Of a stretch of 54,948 bases of DNA, positions 40,768 through 49,286 are shown piece after piece. The stretch covers positions 1-54,948 of the forward strand of contig NZ_KB849587.1 of the NCBI RefSeq assembly GCF_000368625.1. The letters are read 5' to 3'. The position numbers and the translations under genes are program-made. The stretch is from Acinetobacter schindleri CIP 107287. GTDB taxonomy: Bacteria > Pseudomonadota > Gammaproteobacteria > Pseudomonadales > Moraxellaceae. Below the pieces are notes generated by a model. That model saw only the letters and a program-made list of their open reading frames with translations, was not told the origin of the DNA and made no database searches. Each line of letters starts with the position of its first letter. Positions within the stretch are counted from its first letter, which is position 1.

Positions 40768-41061
40768 ATGAGCAACATCAAACATCAGGACTCAAAGCGC
40801 GGCGGTGTGTTTTACATGGAAGACAATGGTCAGCGCGTAGCAGAAATTACTTATCAATGGCGTGAACCGGACACCATTATTGCTGACCATACCTGGGTCT
40901 CACATGCACTGCGTGGTAAAGGCGTGGCCCGTAAAATGCTGGATATTCTGGTCGAATTTGCACGTCAGAAACAGCTGAAAATTATTCCACAATGCTCTTA
41001 TGTGCATGTCATGTTTAAGCGTGATCGGAATTTACATGACGTAGCGACTTTAGCCTTTTAA
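40768..41061 (+). CDS. Small GNAT-family N-acetyltransferase, copy 2
   Basis: A 97-residue paralogue of the preceding gene. The shared frame is (A/V)EITYxW, IIADHTWVSHALRGKGVARKML and LKIIPxCxYVHVMFKR. The acetyl-CoA loop is RGKGVA. Tandem duplication with strong divergence is evident. ATG follows ACAGGTAAG. Its 3' end overlaps a convergent membrane-protein gene by 47 bases. Substrate unknown. Confidence 0.88.
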   Translation: MSNIKHQDSKRGGVFYMEDNGQRVAEITYQWREPDTIIADHTWVSHALRGKGVARKMLDILVEFARQKQLKIIPQCSYVHVMFKRDRNLHDVATLAF

Positions 41062-41398
41062 ACCACCCCGTTGGAATAAAAAGATTCAAATGGATAAGAG
41101 ACGATAAGCCCTGTTTATGGGCTTGTGGCAGTCTATAAAGCAGAGTGCCGCTGAAGAGTCCTAATCCCATCCAGACAATCTGTTCATACTGTTGCAGCAT
41201 GATCAAAATAACGATGATCAGGGAGATGCTGGTCTGAAAAAAGGCACGATGATCCACACAAATCAATAGTGCCCAAGTTAATAGCATGCTGCTGATCAGC
41301 ATGTTAATCTCACGTTGCAAGCCCCAGCTATGCAACACGATGACTAGCGCGAAACACAGACATAACAAGCTTAACGTAATGAAAAGATCTTTTAGCAT
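41015..41398 (-). CDS. Small membrane protein of unknown function
   Basis: A 127-residue protein with about four hydrophobic segments (5-25, 33-48, 55-72, 76-90) and a basic, soluble C-terminal tail. The start ATG follows a strong GAGGGTGA, which supports a real gene despite the 3' overlap with the second GNAT gene on the other strand. I recognise no family. Confidence 0.62.
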   Translation of the reverse strand: MLKDLFITLSLLCLCFALVIVLHSWGLQREINMLISSMLLTWALLICVDHRAFFQTSISLIIVILIMLQQYEQIVWMGLGLFSGTLLYRLPQAHKQGLSSLIHLNLFIPTGWFKRLKSLRHVNSDHA

Positions 41399-41588
41399 GT
41401 TTCACCCTCATTAAAAGCATTATCATTCGAGTAATTATTTTTCAATGATGTCTCTTTAATTTTTAATAATTTAGCTACAAAATGCAAACTGAAAACAGTG
41501 TAAGAAATAGCTGATATTTGATTAAAAAATAACCTAAACCCAATATATTGACTATAAAATCAATACTTGAAATTTAAAGGAATCATTC

Positions 41589-42059
41589 ATGCTACAACTC
41601 TGTTATGCCAGTACGCGCATCGAAACAGAACAAGATCTATTACAAGACCTGAGTGATATTTTAGCAATTGCACGAAAGTTCAATTATGAGCATCAGATCT
41701 ATGGAGCACTGTATTATGCACATGGAAAGTTTTTCCAGTGTTTGCAGGGTGAACCTGAGATTGTAGAGCAGCTTTTTCAAAGTATTTCGAAAGACCGTCG
41801 GCATCAGCAGGTGTATCGTTTCGCTGATACAACCGTGGAAGCGCCAAGCTTTGCTGAGTGGTCGATGAAATATGTACATAAGCATAGCGAGATTGCTTCG
41901 TTCTTTTCCAAGCTGGGTCATAGCACTTTTCAGCCGCATTATCTGAACCAGCAAGATCTGGATGGCTTGCTCGAGATCTTGTATCGTGTTGACGAAAATC
42001 ATCAACAGCTGGTTTCACCCCAAGGTTATAAACAACGTGGTTATGTCCCCTATTTCTGA
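41589..42059 (+). CDS. BLUF-domain blue-light sensor (BlsA-like)
   Basis: A 156-residue short BLUF protein. The flavin-site residues Tyr6, Asn32, Gln50, Trp91 and Met93 are at the spacings seen in AppA (Tyr21, Asn45, Gln63, Trp104, Met106), apart from a small insertion before Asn32. The domain fills about 1-93 and a helical C-terminus of 60 residues follows. No output domain is fused, so signalling must go through a partner protein, as described for A. baumannii BlsA. The sequence resembles BlsA closely (LCYAS, DLLQDLxDIL, WSMKYV). Good AAAGGAA ribosome binding site. Confidence 0.93.
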   Translation: MLQLCYASTRIETEQDLLQDLSDILAIARKFNYEHQIYGALYYAHGKFFQCLQGEPEIVEQLFQSISKDRRHQQVYRFADTTVEAPSFAEWSMKYVHKHSEIASFFSKLGHSTFQPHYLNQQDLDGLLEILYRVDENHQQLVSPQGYKQRGYVPYF

Positions 42060-42082
42060 TCTGGTGAATCCAGACTAAAAAT

Positions 42083-42111
42083 AAAAAAAAGTCCGCATAG
42101 CGGACTTTTTT
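42083..42111. terminator. Bidirectional terminator
   Basis: GTCCGC-ATA-GCGGAC with A-run and T-run, between the convergent BLUF gene and the broken dehydrogenase gene. Confidence 0.88.
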
Positions 42112-42123
42112 GTCTGATTTGCA

Positions 42124-43209
42124 TTAGTTCATGTCAATCATCACTTTTAGGGCTTTTTCATCAGCCGCGTGTTTAAACACATCATAGGCCTTTTCAAACT
42201 CGTTAAATTTAAAGTGATGCGTGGCCAGTTTTTCTAGTGGTATTTTGCCGGAACAGCAGGTCTTGAGCAGCATGCCAGTGGTATTGGCATTGACCAGATC
42301 GGTAGTAATGGTCAGGTTCTTAATCCACAGTTTGTTCAGTTCAAAATTCACTGCTTTACCATGTACGCCGACGTTGGCGATATGTCCACCCTCTTTCACC
42401 ACATGTTGGCAAATATTCCAGGTCGGTTCCACCCCTACCGCCTCAATGGCACAGTCGACACCGCGTCCATCGGTAATTTCTAAAATCTTTTGAATGGCAT
42501 CTTCTTTACCAGAGTTAACGGTATGAGTTGCGCCTACCGTTTTAGCAAATTCCAGCCGGTTATCATCCATATCTACCATAATAATATTGGCTGGAGAATA
42601 AAATTGAGCAGTGAGTAAGGCACTCATCCCGATTGGTCCTGCACCTACGATCGCGACATTGTCACCCGGTTTGACATCACCATATTGCACACCAATTTCA
42701 TGTGAGGTTGGCAGGATATCGGACAGGAAGACGGCGACGTCTTCATTTAAGTCTTCAGGTAAATGGTAAAGAGAGGTGTCAGCAAAAGGTGTGCGGACAT
42801 ATTCGGCATGGGTACCATCAATCATATAACCCATAATCCAGCCACCTTCATTACGACAGTGTGCATACAGCTGTTTCTGGCAATTTTCACAGGTACCGCA
42901 GCGGCTGACGCAGGAAATAATGACCCGATCACCCTTTTTAAAGTTTTTGACTGCTGAACCGACTTCTTCAATGATGCCAATGCCTTCATGACCGAGAATC
43001 CGGCCATTAAAGTTGCCGGTCTTTTCTTTTGCCACCTGTTCAATTTCCGGGTTTTTACCTTTCTAGATGCCGAGGTCGGTCCCGCAGATCGTGACCTTAG
43101 TCAGTTTGATAACGGCATCATCGGGCTGCAAGATTTTCGGGATGGGACGTTCTTCAAAGCGGATGTCATTGGCGCCATAGTAAACCATTGCTTTCATTGT
43201 ATTTGACAT
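42124..43209 (-). pseudogene. Zinc-dependent alcohol dehydrogenase interrupted by an amber codon
   Basis: From ATG 43209 (after AAGGAT) the frame reads MSNTMKAMVYYGANDIRFEE and on to ICGTDLGI. It then meets TAG at 43065-43063, codon 49, and continues in the same frame for 312 further codons. The next residues, KGKNPEIEQ, suggest that TAG replaces a Trp codon (TGG). The rest is intact: GHEG, the four-cysteine structural zinc loop (SRCGTCENCQKQLYAHC), and GAGPIG. An internal GTG at 43035 could give a 303-residue product, but this lacks the catalytic Cys of CGTD. Either a recent nonsense mutation or a sequencing error. Confidence 0.85.
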
Positions 43210-43374
43210 GGCAACTATCCTTCTTAGTGATTATTGTGGAGGATTGGCAGTCGTATTTAGCTATGACGACTGTTAGCTGAGAAACACGTAATGACTTTAA
43301 GCTAGCAGGACTTTAGGATTAGATCATTGGTAAAATAGTTAATTCCTTAAAAAAATTAAGTATTTTTTTATATT

Positions 43375-43408
43375 AAAAAAGGACCATAGATATGTATCTA
43401 CGATCCTT
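43375..43408 (-). terminator. Intrinsic terminator of mpl
   Basis: On the minus strand AAGGATCGTAGAT pairs with ATCTATGGTCCTT, with two G-U pairs, and a T-run follows. It lies 46 bases after the mpl stop. Confidence 0.75.
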
Positions 43409-43453
43409 GAGAAATCTTATGGAATAAAGGCTACAAGTATTGATTTAGATAAT

Positions 43454-44815
43454 TTACTGTAAGGCGCTAATCAGTTTCCGATGCAAGCCACCAAAACCGC
43501 CATTGGACATGATCACCACAGCATCGCCTTCCCCTGCTTCAGTAACAACAGTTTGAATGATCTCATCCAAAGTACGTGCTACCACAGCTTTATTTGGTGC
43601 AGCCTCAATCACAGGTTGCAGATCCCAATCCAGACCTTCAGGCTGATACCAGATCACTTCATCCGCCAGACGTGCTGAATAAGCCAAACCCTCTTTGTGA
43701 CTGCCCATACGCATGGTATTCGAACGCGGTTCAATAATCGCCCAAAGCTTGCGCTCACCCAGACGCTTGCGTGCGCCGTCGAGGGTAGTATCAATTGCAG
43801 TCGGATGATGGGCAAAATCATCATAGACTTCAATACCACGTACCGTATCAAGTAGTTCCATACGGCGTTTTACACCGCCAAAATTGGAGAGTGCTTCACA
43901 GGCAGTTTCAATGGATACACCGACATGCTCAGCCGCAGCAATAGTTGCCAGAGCATTGGCAACAGAGTGCTGACCCGTCATATTCCATTTTACTTCGCCT
44001 TTCACTACGCCATGCTGAAGCACTTTAAAATGTGAACCATCAGCAGACAACTGTTGTGCAGAGAGTTCAGCTTTTTCATTGGCATCCAGTGAAGTGCGAA
44101 CTACCGGTGTCCAGCAGCCCTGCTCTAGTACTTCATCAATATTGGTTTCCGTAATCGGTGCAATGATGCGACCTTCAGACGGAATAGTGCGTACCAGATG
44201 ATGGAACTGTTTTTGAATTGCGGCCAGATCATCAAAGATATCGGCATGGTCAAATTCCAGGTTATTTAAAATTGCGGTTTTTGGATGGTAATGCACGAAC
44301 TTGGAACGCTTGTCGAAGAAAGCAGAATCGTATTCATCGGCTTCGACACAGAAATATTTCCCACCACCGAGACGCGCACTTTCCGAAAAGCCCAATGGCA
44401 CACCGCCAATCAGAAAACCTGGCTCCAGACCGGCTTGATCCAGTACCCAAGCCAGCATCGTGGTGGTCGTGGTTTTACCATGTGTTCCGGCGACACCCAG
44501 CACGTGTTTACCTTGCAGAACATGATCAGCCAGGAACTGCGGACCTGAAATATAAGGCAGACCTTCATTCAGCATATATTCCACGGCATCAATACTACGC
44601 TTCATGGCATTACCAACAATGACCAGATCCGGATGTGGTTGTAGGTGGCTACGGTCATAGCCCTGCATTAAAGTAATGCCTGCATTTTCCAGTTGGGTCG
44701 ACATTGGTGGATACACGTTCTGGTCTGAACCTGTCACCTTATGTCCGAGGTCTCGCGCGAGTAAGGCCAGCGAGCCCATAAAGGTGCCACAAATGCCCAA
44801 GATATGCAGATGCAT
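43454..44815 (-). CDS. mpl: UDP-N-acetylmuramate:L-Ala-gamma-D-Glu-meso-DAP ligase (murein recycling)
   Basis: A 453-residue Mur-ligase-type enzyme. It attaches the recycled tripeptide to UDP-MurNAc with ATP in the cytoplasm. The N-domain has MHLHILGICGTFMGSLA, the ATP loop is GTHGKTTTT (110-118), and the central domain has NLEFDHADIF. The C-domain has FAHHPTAIDTTL and EPRSNTMRMG. The opening GICGTFMG distinguishes Mpl from MurC. ATG follows GGAG at good spacing. Other recycling or wall genes, anmK and mltB type, lie a few kb to the right. Confidence 0.96.
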   Translation of the reverse strand: MHLHILGICGTFMGSLALLARDLGHKVTGSDQNVYPPMSTQLENAGITLMQGYDRSHLQPHPDLVIVGNAMKRSIDAVEYMLNEGLPYISGPQFLADHVLQGKHVLGVAGTHGKTTTTTMLAWVLDQAGLEPGFLIGGVPLGFSESARLGGGKYFCVEADEYDSAFFDKRSKFVHYHPKTAILNNLEFDHADIFDDLAAIQKQFHHLVRTIPSEGRIIAPITETNIDEVLEQGCWTPVVRTSLDANEKAELSAQQLSADGSHFKVLQHGVVKGEVKWNMTGQHSVANALATIAAAEHVGVSIETACEALSNFGGVKRRMELLDTVRGIEVYDDFAHHPTAIDTTLDGARKRLGERKLWAIIEPRSNTMRMGSHKEGLAYSARLADEVIWYQPEGLDWDLQPVIEAAPNKAVVARTLDEIIQTVVTEAGEGDAVVIMSNGGFGGLHRKLISALQ

Positions 44816-45045
44816 CTATTTCACTCCATTTTGTACTGACACATCACTTTGTTTTCTGTGCTGTTGTCATGATTTATTCGATTTACCGGCAACGATAGCA
44901 AGGCTTTGCGGGAAAAGATAGGCATTCTGGCGTGATTTTTTATGTGAAGAAACGATGCTAGATGTGATAAAAAACCAAGCTTCACGATTATCTTTTGCTG
45001 CAATAATCCGTAAAATATCCTGTAAATTTTCTACCGGCATCCGCT

Positions 45046-45387
45046 ATGTTCTGGCCCCTGCTCCTGCTTATTTGTGCAAACTGCTTTATGACATTGGCCT
45101 GGTATGGTCATCTGAAATTTTTGCCGCATGATGCCCCAATGTGGAAGATCATTTTATTTAGCTGGGTCATTGCTTTATTTGAATATAGCCTGATGATTCC
45201 TGCAACACGGCTGATGGCGCAACACGGACTCGCAGTCGGTCAGATGAAGATCACCCAGGAAGTGGTGACGCTACTGGTCTTTGTGCCCTTTATGCTATTT
45301 ATGTTTAAACAGCCATTTAAACTAGATTATCTCTGGGCTGCTTTATGTCTGTGTGGATGTGTGTATTTCGTGTTCCGCAGTTCCTGA
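45046..45387 (+). CDS. DMT-family (DUF486) small membrane protein
   Basis: A 113-residue protein with four membrane segments. The sequence TLAWYGHLKF, FEYSLMIPATRLMAQHG, and QMKITQEVVTLLVF matches the DUF486 family, related to small drug/metabolite transporters. Members are thought to act as dimers in the inner membrane; substrate unknown. The ribosome binding site is weak. purE follows after about 200 bases with its own putative -10 element. Confidence 0.9.
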   Translation: MFWPLLLLICANCFMTLAWYGHLKFLPHDAPMWKIILFSWVIALFEYSLMIPATRLMAQHGLAVGQMKITQEVVTLLVFVPFMLFMFKQPFKLDYLWAALCLCGCVYFVFRSS

Positions 45388-45585
45388 CTGGCTGTAACTG
45401 CGACTACTCCCCTATTTTTATTCCAGTTTTTAAGAATCCAATAAAAAAACAAGAAAAATCGAGCCTTGCTTTGACCGTTAAATTTTATGAAGTTGAATTT
45501 TCAGTCTATAATACGCACTCCTATTCAAGCTTGGCTCTCTCGTCGAGATTTATCTTTTCTCACTTTAATCTCTGGAAAATTTGCA

Positions 45586-46098
45586 ATGAATGCGGCTGCT
45601 GCACAAGATACTCCTCTCGTAGGTATTATCATGGGTTCTCAATCAGATTGGGCAACTCTCGAACACACTGCCAATATGCTCAAGCAGCTTGGTGTCCCAT
45701 TTGAAGCCGAAGTTGTTTCTGCACACCGTACCCCAGACCGCCTGTTTGAATATGCCGAGCAAGCGCGTGATCGTGGTATTCAGGTAATTATTGCCGGTGC
45801 AGGTGGCGCAGCGCATTTACCGGGGATGTGTGCGGCGAAAACTGATCTTCCAGTTTTGGGTGTACCGGTGAAATCTTCGATTTTAAACGGTGTTGATTCA
45901 TTGCTGTCTATTGTGCAAATGCCAGCAGGTATTGCAGTCGGTACCTTGGCGATTGGTCCTGCCGGTGCCACCAATGCTGCCATTATGGCCGCGCAAATTC
46001 TGGGTTTGACCCGTCCAGAAATCGCAAAAAATGTTGCAGATTTCCGTGCAGCGCAAACAGATAAAGTGGCAAGCAACAATATTCCAGGCCAGGCTTAA
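45586..46098 (+). CDS. purE: N5-carboxyaminoimidazole ribonucleotide mutase
   Basis: A 170-residue PurE class I mutase, converting N5-CAIR to CAIR in purine synthesis. The substrate-binding motif is [10 protein letters not shown], followed by VSAHRTPDR and the GxxxxxxPxxxAAxTxxPVxGVP pattern ([20 protein letters not shown]). The start at 45586 is chosen because it gives the usual length; an upstream ATG (45487) would add 33 unlikely residues. TATAAT at 45507-45512 is a likely -10 element. purK follows after 15 bases, so the two are one operon. Confidence 0.95.
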   Translation: MNAAAAQDTPLVGIIMGSQSDWATLEHTANMLKQLGVPFEAEVVSAHRTPDRLFEYAEQARDRGIQVIIAGAGGAAHLPGMCAAKTDLPVLGVPVKSSILNGVDSLLSIVQMPAGIAVGTLAIGPAGATNAAIMAAQILGLTRPEIAKNVADFRAAQTDKVASNNIPGQA

Positions 46099-46113
46099 GT
46101 CGAGACACAGATT

Positions 46114-47235
46114 ATGGATAAAACCATCGGTATTTTTGGTGGCGGTCAGCTGGGTCGTATGATGGCGCAAGCGGCACTTCCATTAAATATTCAATGTACA
46201 TTTTTTGAAGCCAGCACAGACTGCCCTTCTGCTGCTTTGGGTCCGGTATTTTCCACCAAGGCTGAAAATGGTCTGCAAGACTTTATCAACAGTGCAGATG
46301 TGTTCAGCCTTGAGTTTGAAAATACACCACTGGCGGATGTAGATGTTTTAACGAAAAACAAAGACCTGCATCCGCCACGTCAGGCTTTGGCAATTGCACA
46401 GCATCGTCTGTCTGAAAAAGCCCTGTTTGATGAATTGGCAATTCCGGTAGCACCGTATAAAGCAGTCACCTCTCTAGAGAGCTTAAAAGCTGCTGTTGCA
46501 GAACTCGGTCTGCCGATTGTACTTAAAACTTCTCGTGGTGGTTATGACGGTAAAGGTCAATTCGTTCTACGTTCAGCAGATCAAACTGATCAGGCTTGGG
46601 CAGAACTAGGTCCTGCCGGTGAACTGATTGCAGAAAGTTTTGTCACTTTCTCACGTGAAGTCTCAATTATTGCGGTACGTGGTCAAGATGGTGATGTGAA
46701 GACTTGGCCATTGGCTGAAAATCATCATCATAATGGCATTCTGTCTCATTCGATTGTACCTGCACCCAACAGTGCGGACTTGCAGCCAGTCGCACAAGAT
46801 TACATCACTCGCCTGCTGAATCATCTGAACTATGTGGGTGTATTAACTCTTGAGCTGTTTGTAACAGACAAAGGCCTATATGCTAATGAAATGGCACCTC
46901 GTGTGCATAACTCAGGTCACTGGTCGATTGAAGGTGCAGTGTGTTCGCAGTTTGAAAACCATGTGCGTGCGGTGGCTGGCTTGCCTTTAGGTTCAACTGA
47001 CGTGATCCGTCCAACCGTGCTGGTGAATATCATCGGTCAACATCCAAAATCTGAAGATGTTCTAGCCTTGGAAGGCGCGCATTTGCACTTATACAATAAG
47101 TCAGAACGTGAAGGCCGTAAGATTGGTCACATCACCCTGATGCCAACCGACAGTGCACAATTGACTATGCTATGTCGTCAATTGGCGAAGATTTTACCGA
47201 ATCCATTGGCATTGAGCGAAGATATGAGCATCTAA
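46114..47235 (+). CDS. purK: N5-carboxyaminoimidazole ribonucleotide synthase
   Basis: A 373-residue ATP-grasp enzyme making N5-CAIR from AIR, bicarbonate and ATP, the step before PurE. N-terminal IGIFGGGQLGRMMAQAA, central ATP-binding VLKTSRGGYDGKGQFVL, and catalytic-site ELFVTDKGLYANEMAPRVHNSGH are all present. Start is 15 bases after purE. The order purE-purK and the matching functions make the assignment secure. Confidence 0.97.
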   Translation: MDKTIGIFGGGQLGRMMAQAALPLNIQCTFFEASTDCPSAALGPVFSTKAENGLQDFINSADVFSLEFENTPLADVDVLTKNKDLHPPRQALAIAQHRLSEKALFDELAIPVAPYKAVTSLESLKAAVAELGLPIVLKTSRGGYDGKGQFVLRSADQTDQAWAELGPAGELIAESFVTFSREVSIIAVRGQDGDVKTWPLAENHHHNGILSHSIVPAPNSADLQPVAQDYITRLLNHLNYVGVLTLELFVTDKGLYANEMAPRVHNSGHWSIEGAVCSQFENHVRAVAGLPLGSTDVIRPTVLVNIIGQHPKSEDVLALEGAHLHLYNKSEREGRKIGHITLMPTDSAQLTMLCRQLAKILPNPLALSEDMSI

Positions 47236-47251
47236 GCTTTAACTTGCTGAT

Positions 47252-47284
47252 AAAAAAAGCGATCACACCTGTGGTCGCTTTTTT
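47252..47284 (+). terminator. Intrinsic terminator of purEK
   Basis: AGCGATCACA / TGTGGTCGCT stem, one mismatch, followed by six T. Confidence 0.85.
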
Positions 47285-47922
47285 ATTTGTCGGCTTTCAG
47301 GCATGATTGCGCCTCTTTGAAAATACCCTACCATTTATCGGATTATTTTCAAAATCAATTGCTTATAAAACAAACAATAATTTATAAATAATTGATGAAA
47401 ATTTAACCTGTTGCTGCATCAGTTCGGCCATGCAGATTTAAATTTAAAATGAATTTAAAACTTGCAAAGTGTATTTTGAATTTAAATTCATAAATTTAAA
47501 TTTAAAAGAGGTCATTTGAATTTAGATTTTCTATTTTGAATTTAAATTCAAAACAATAAATTTAAAAGCCAGGGAATGAATTCAAAGTTTTGAATTTAAA
47601 AATCCTTCTTGTATTTTATAAATGAATTTAAATCCTAAGTGTCTGCAATTACTTGTTATTAAGCTTATGTGATGTTGGTTATCCACACAGTCAATTTTGA
47701 ATTTAAAAGGCTGATAACATGGCTTTGAATTTAAATTTAAAAATTAGTTCAAATTTGAATTTAAAGCATCTTGTGGATAAGTTTTTAAATTCAAAACTTA
47801 CAAATAAATTTAAAAGTGAAGAAAATATGAATTTAAATTTTACGTATTTGTGCTTTAATTTTATCCACAAGCTGATAAGGTGAATAGGAACATAATTCGA
47901 AATATAAGTATTCAAGGGTACT
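47285..47922. repeat. DnaA-box and GAATTTAAA-word cluster between purK and mltB-type gene
   Basis: About 640 bases without a gene. The word GAATTTAAA occurs about nine times on the plus strand between 47451 and 47840, often extended to GAATTTAAATTC or AAATTTAAATTTAAA. Three perfect DnaA boxes are at 47679-47687 (plus), 47772-47780 (minus) and 47861-47869 (plus). The same words and boxes occur in oriC, 20 kb away. Function unknown; DnaA titration or a secondary replication-control site are possibilities. Confidence 0.7.
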
Positions 47923-49212
47923 ATGCAACGGCTTGCACTTTTTCTTGGCTCAATCGTTCTGGCTGCCTCTCAGGCACAGGCTGAACTGATCATTAATGGA
48001 CAGCGTGTAAGTACATCAGAGCTGTCCTCGAGTCCTGGCATCTATACGCCAAGTTCCAGTTCATTTCAAAGCTGTCTGGCTGGATTAAAACCCCAGGCAC
48101 TCGCTAAAGGTGTCCATGCAGCGACCTATGACCGATATACCCAAAATTTAACCCCTGATTATTCTGTAATTGAAAGACTCAACTATCAGCCAGAATTTTC
48201 AACGCCAATTTGGGACTATCTGTCTGGTCTGGTCGATGAAGAGCGCGTACAGCAAGGCCGTCAGAAATTACAGCAGCATCGCGACGTATTAAATCGAGTC
48301 AGTGCTGCTTATGGCATTCCGGCTGAAACTGTGGTGGCAGTCTGGGGTGTGGAAAGTAATTATGGTGATATTTCTGGTAAATATCCTTTATTGCAGGCGC
48401 TCGGTACTTTGAGTTGTGAAGGTCGTCGTCAAAGCTATTTCCGTGGTGAGTTCTTTACTACCATGAAGCTGTTGCAACGTGGTGATGTCTATGAAAACCA
48501 GCTTAAAGGTTCATGGGCAGGAGCTTTTGGTCACACCCAGTTTATGCCATCCACTTATGATGAACTGGCGGTTGATTTTGATGGTGATGGGCGTCGTGAT
48601 CTCGTCAGCAGTATCCCGGATGCCTTGGCTTCAACAGCCAACTTCTTGAAAAAACGCGGCTGGCAGAGCGGACAGCCATGGGGTTTTGAAGTAAAAATTC
48701 CTCAAGGTATGTCAGTTTCGGGTGAGGGGCGTCGCAATAAAAAATCCTTGAGTAGCTGGATCAATCAAGGGGTGGTTCGTGTCGATGGTTCGGCATTAGT
48801 TCAAGGGAATTTATTGGAATCCTCTCAAGCTGGTTTATTGGCGCCTGCCGGTGCCAATGGGCCGGTGTTCCTGGTCTTTAAAAACTTTGACGCCATCTAT
48901 AGTTATAATGCAGCCGAAAGCTATGCTTTAGCCATTGCACATCTGTCAGATCGTTTGCAAGGTAAAGGTGGCTTGGTGCAAACATGGCCAACCGATGATG
49001 CTGGCACATCACGTGCAGAACGTCGAGAGATTCAGCAATTCTTGCTCAATAAAGGTTATGACATTGGTGCAGTAGATGGTTTGATTGGGGATAAAACCCG
49101 TCAGGCAATCCGCCAAGAGCAGATCCGTTTAGGTTTAACTCCAACCGGACGGGCAGGTCAACAGATTTTACGTGCGTTTCGGAATGAAAATGCCAAACTG
49201 ATGATGCAATAA
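47923..49212 (+). CDS. Lytic murein transglycosylase, MltB type, with peptidoglycan-binding domain
   Basis: A 429-residue secreted enzyme. Signal peptide 1-20. The MltB-type (SLT_2) catalytic domain covers about 50-345. The catalytic Glu144 is in AVWGVESNYG and the conserved AGAFGHTQFMPSTY segment follows. The C-terminal PG_binding_1 domain (about 365-425) has QQFLLNKGYDIGAVDGLIGDKTRQAI. It cleaves glycan strands with formation of anhydro-muramic ends. No lipobox, so periplasmic rather than lipid-anchored as MltB of E. coli. The anmK gene, whose product phosphorylates the anhydro-sugar, is the convergent neighbour. Confidence 0.93.
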   Translation: MQRLALFLGSIVLAASQAQAELIINGQRVSTSELSSSPGIYTPSSSSFQSCLAGLKPQALAKGVHAATYDRYTQNLTPDYSVIERLNYQPEFSTPIWDYLSGLVDEERVQQGRQKLQQHRDVLNRVSAAYGIPAETVVAVWGVESNYGDISGKYPLLQALGTLSCEGRRQSYFRGEFFTTMKLLQRGDVYENQLKGSWAGAFGHTQFMPSTYDELAVDFDGDGRRDLVSSIPDALASTANFLKKRGWQSGQPWGFEVKIPQGMSVSGEGRRNKKSLSSWINQGVVRVDGSALVQGNLLESSQAGLLAPAGANGPVFLVFKNFDAIYSYNAAESYALAIAHLSDRLQGKGGLVQTWPTDDAGTSRAERREIQQFLLNKGYDIGAVDGLIGDKTRQAIRQEQIRLGLTPTGRAGQQILRAFRNENAKLMMQ

Positions 49213-49221
49213 CAGAGATTG

Positions 49222-49254
49222 AAAAAAAGGTCTGCAATAATGCAGACCTTTTTT
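49222..49254. terminator. Bidirectional terminator
   Basis: AGGTCTGCA-ATAA-TGCAGACCT with A- and T-runs, between convergent genes. Confidence 0.9.
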
Positions 49255-49286
49255 ATACCTATATATAGTTATAAGAATTCAGGAGA

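Noticed and set aside
47703..47915. A 70-codon minus-strand frame rich in Phe, Lys and Leu
   Set aside because: It is made of the GAATTTAAA repeat array read as codons. No ribosome binding site and no plausible protein composition.
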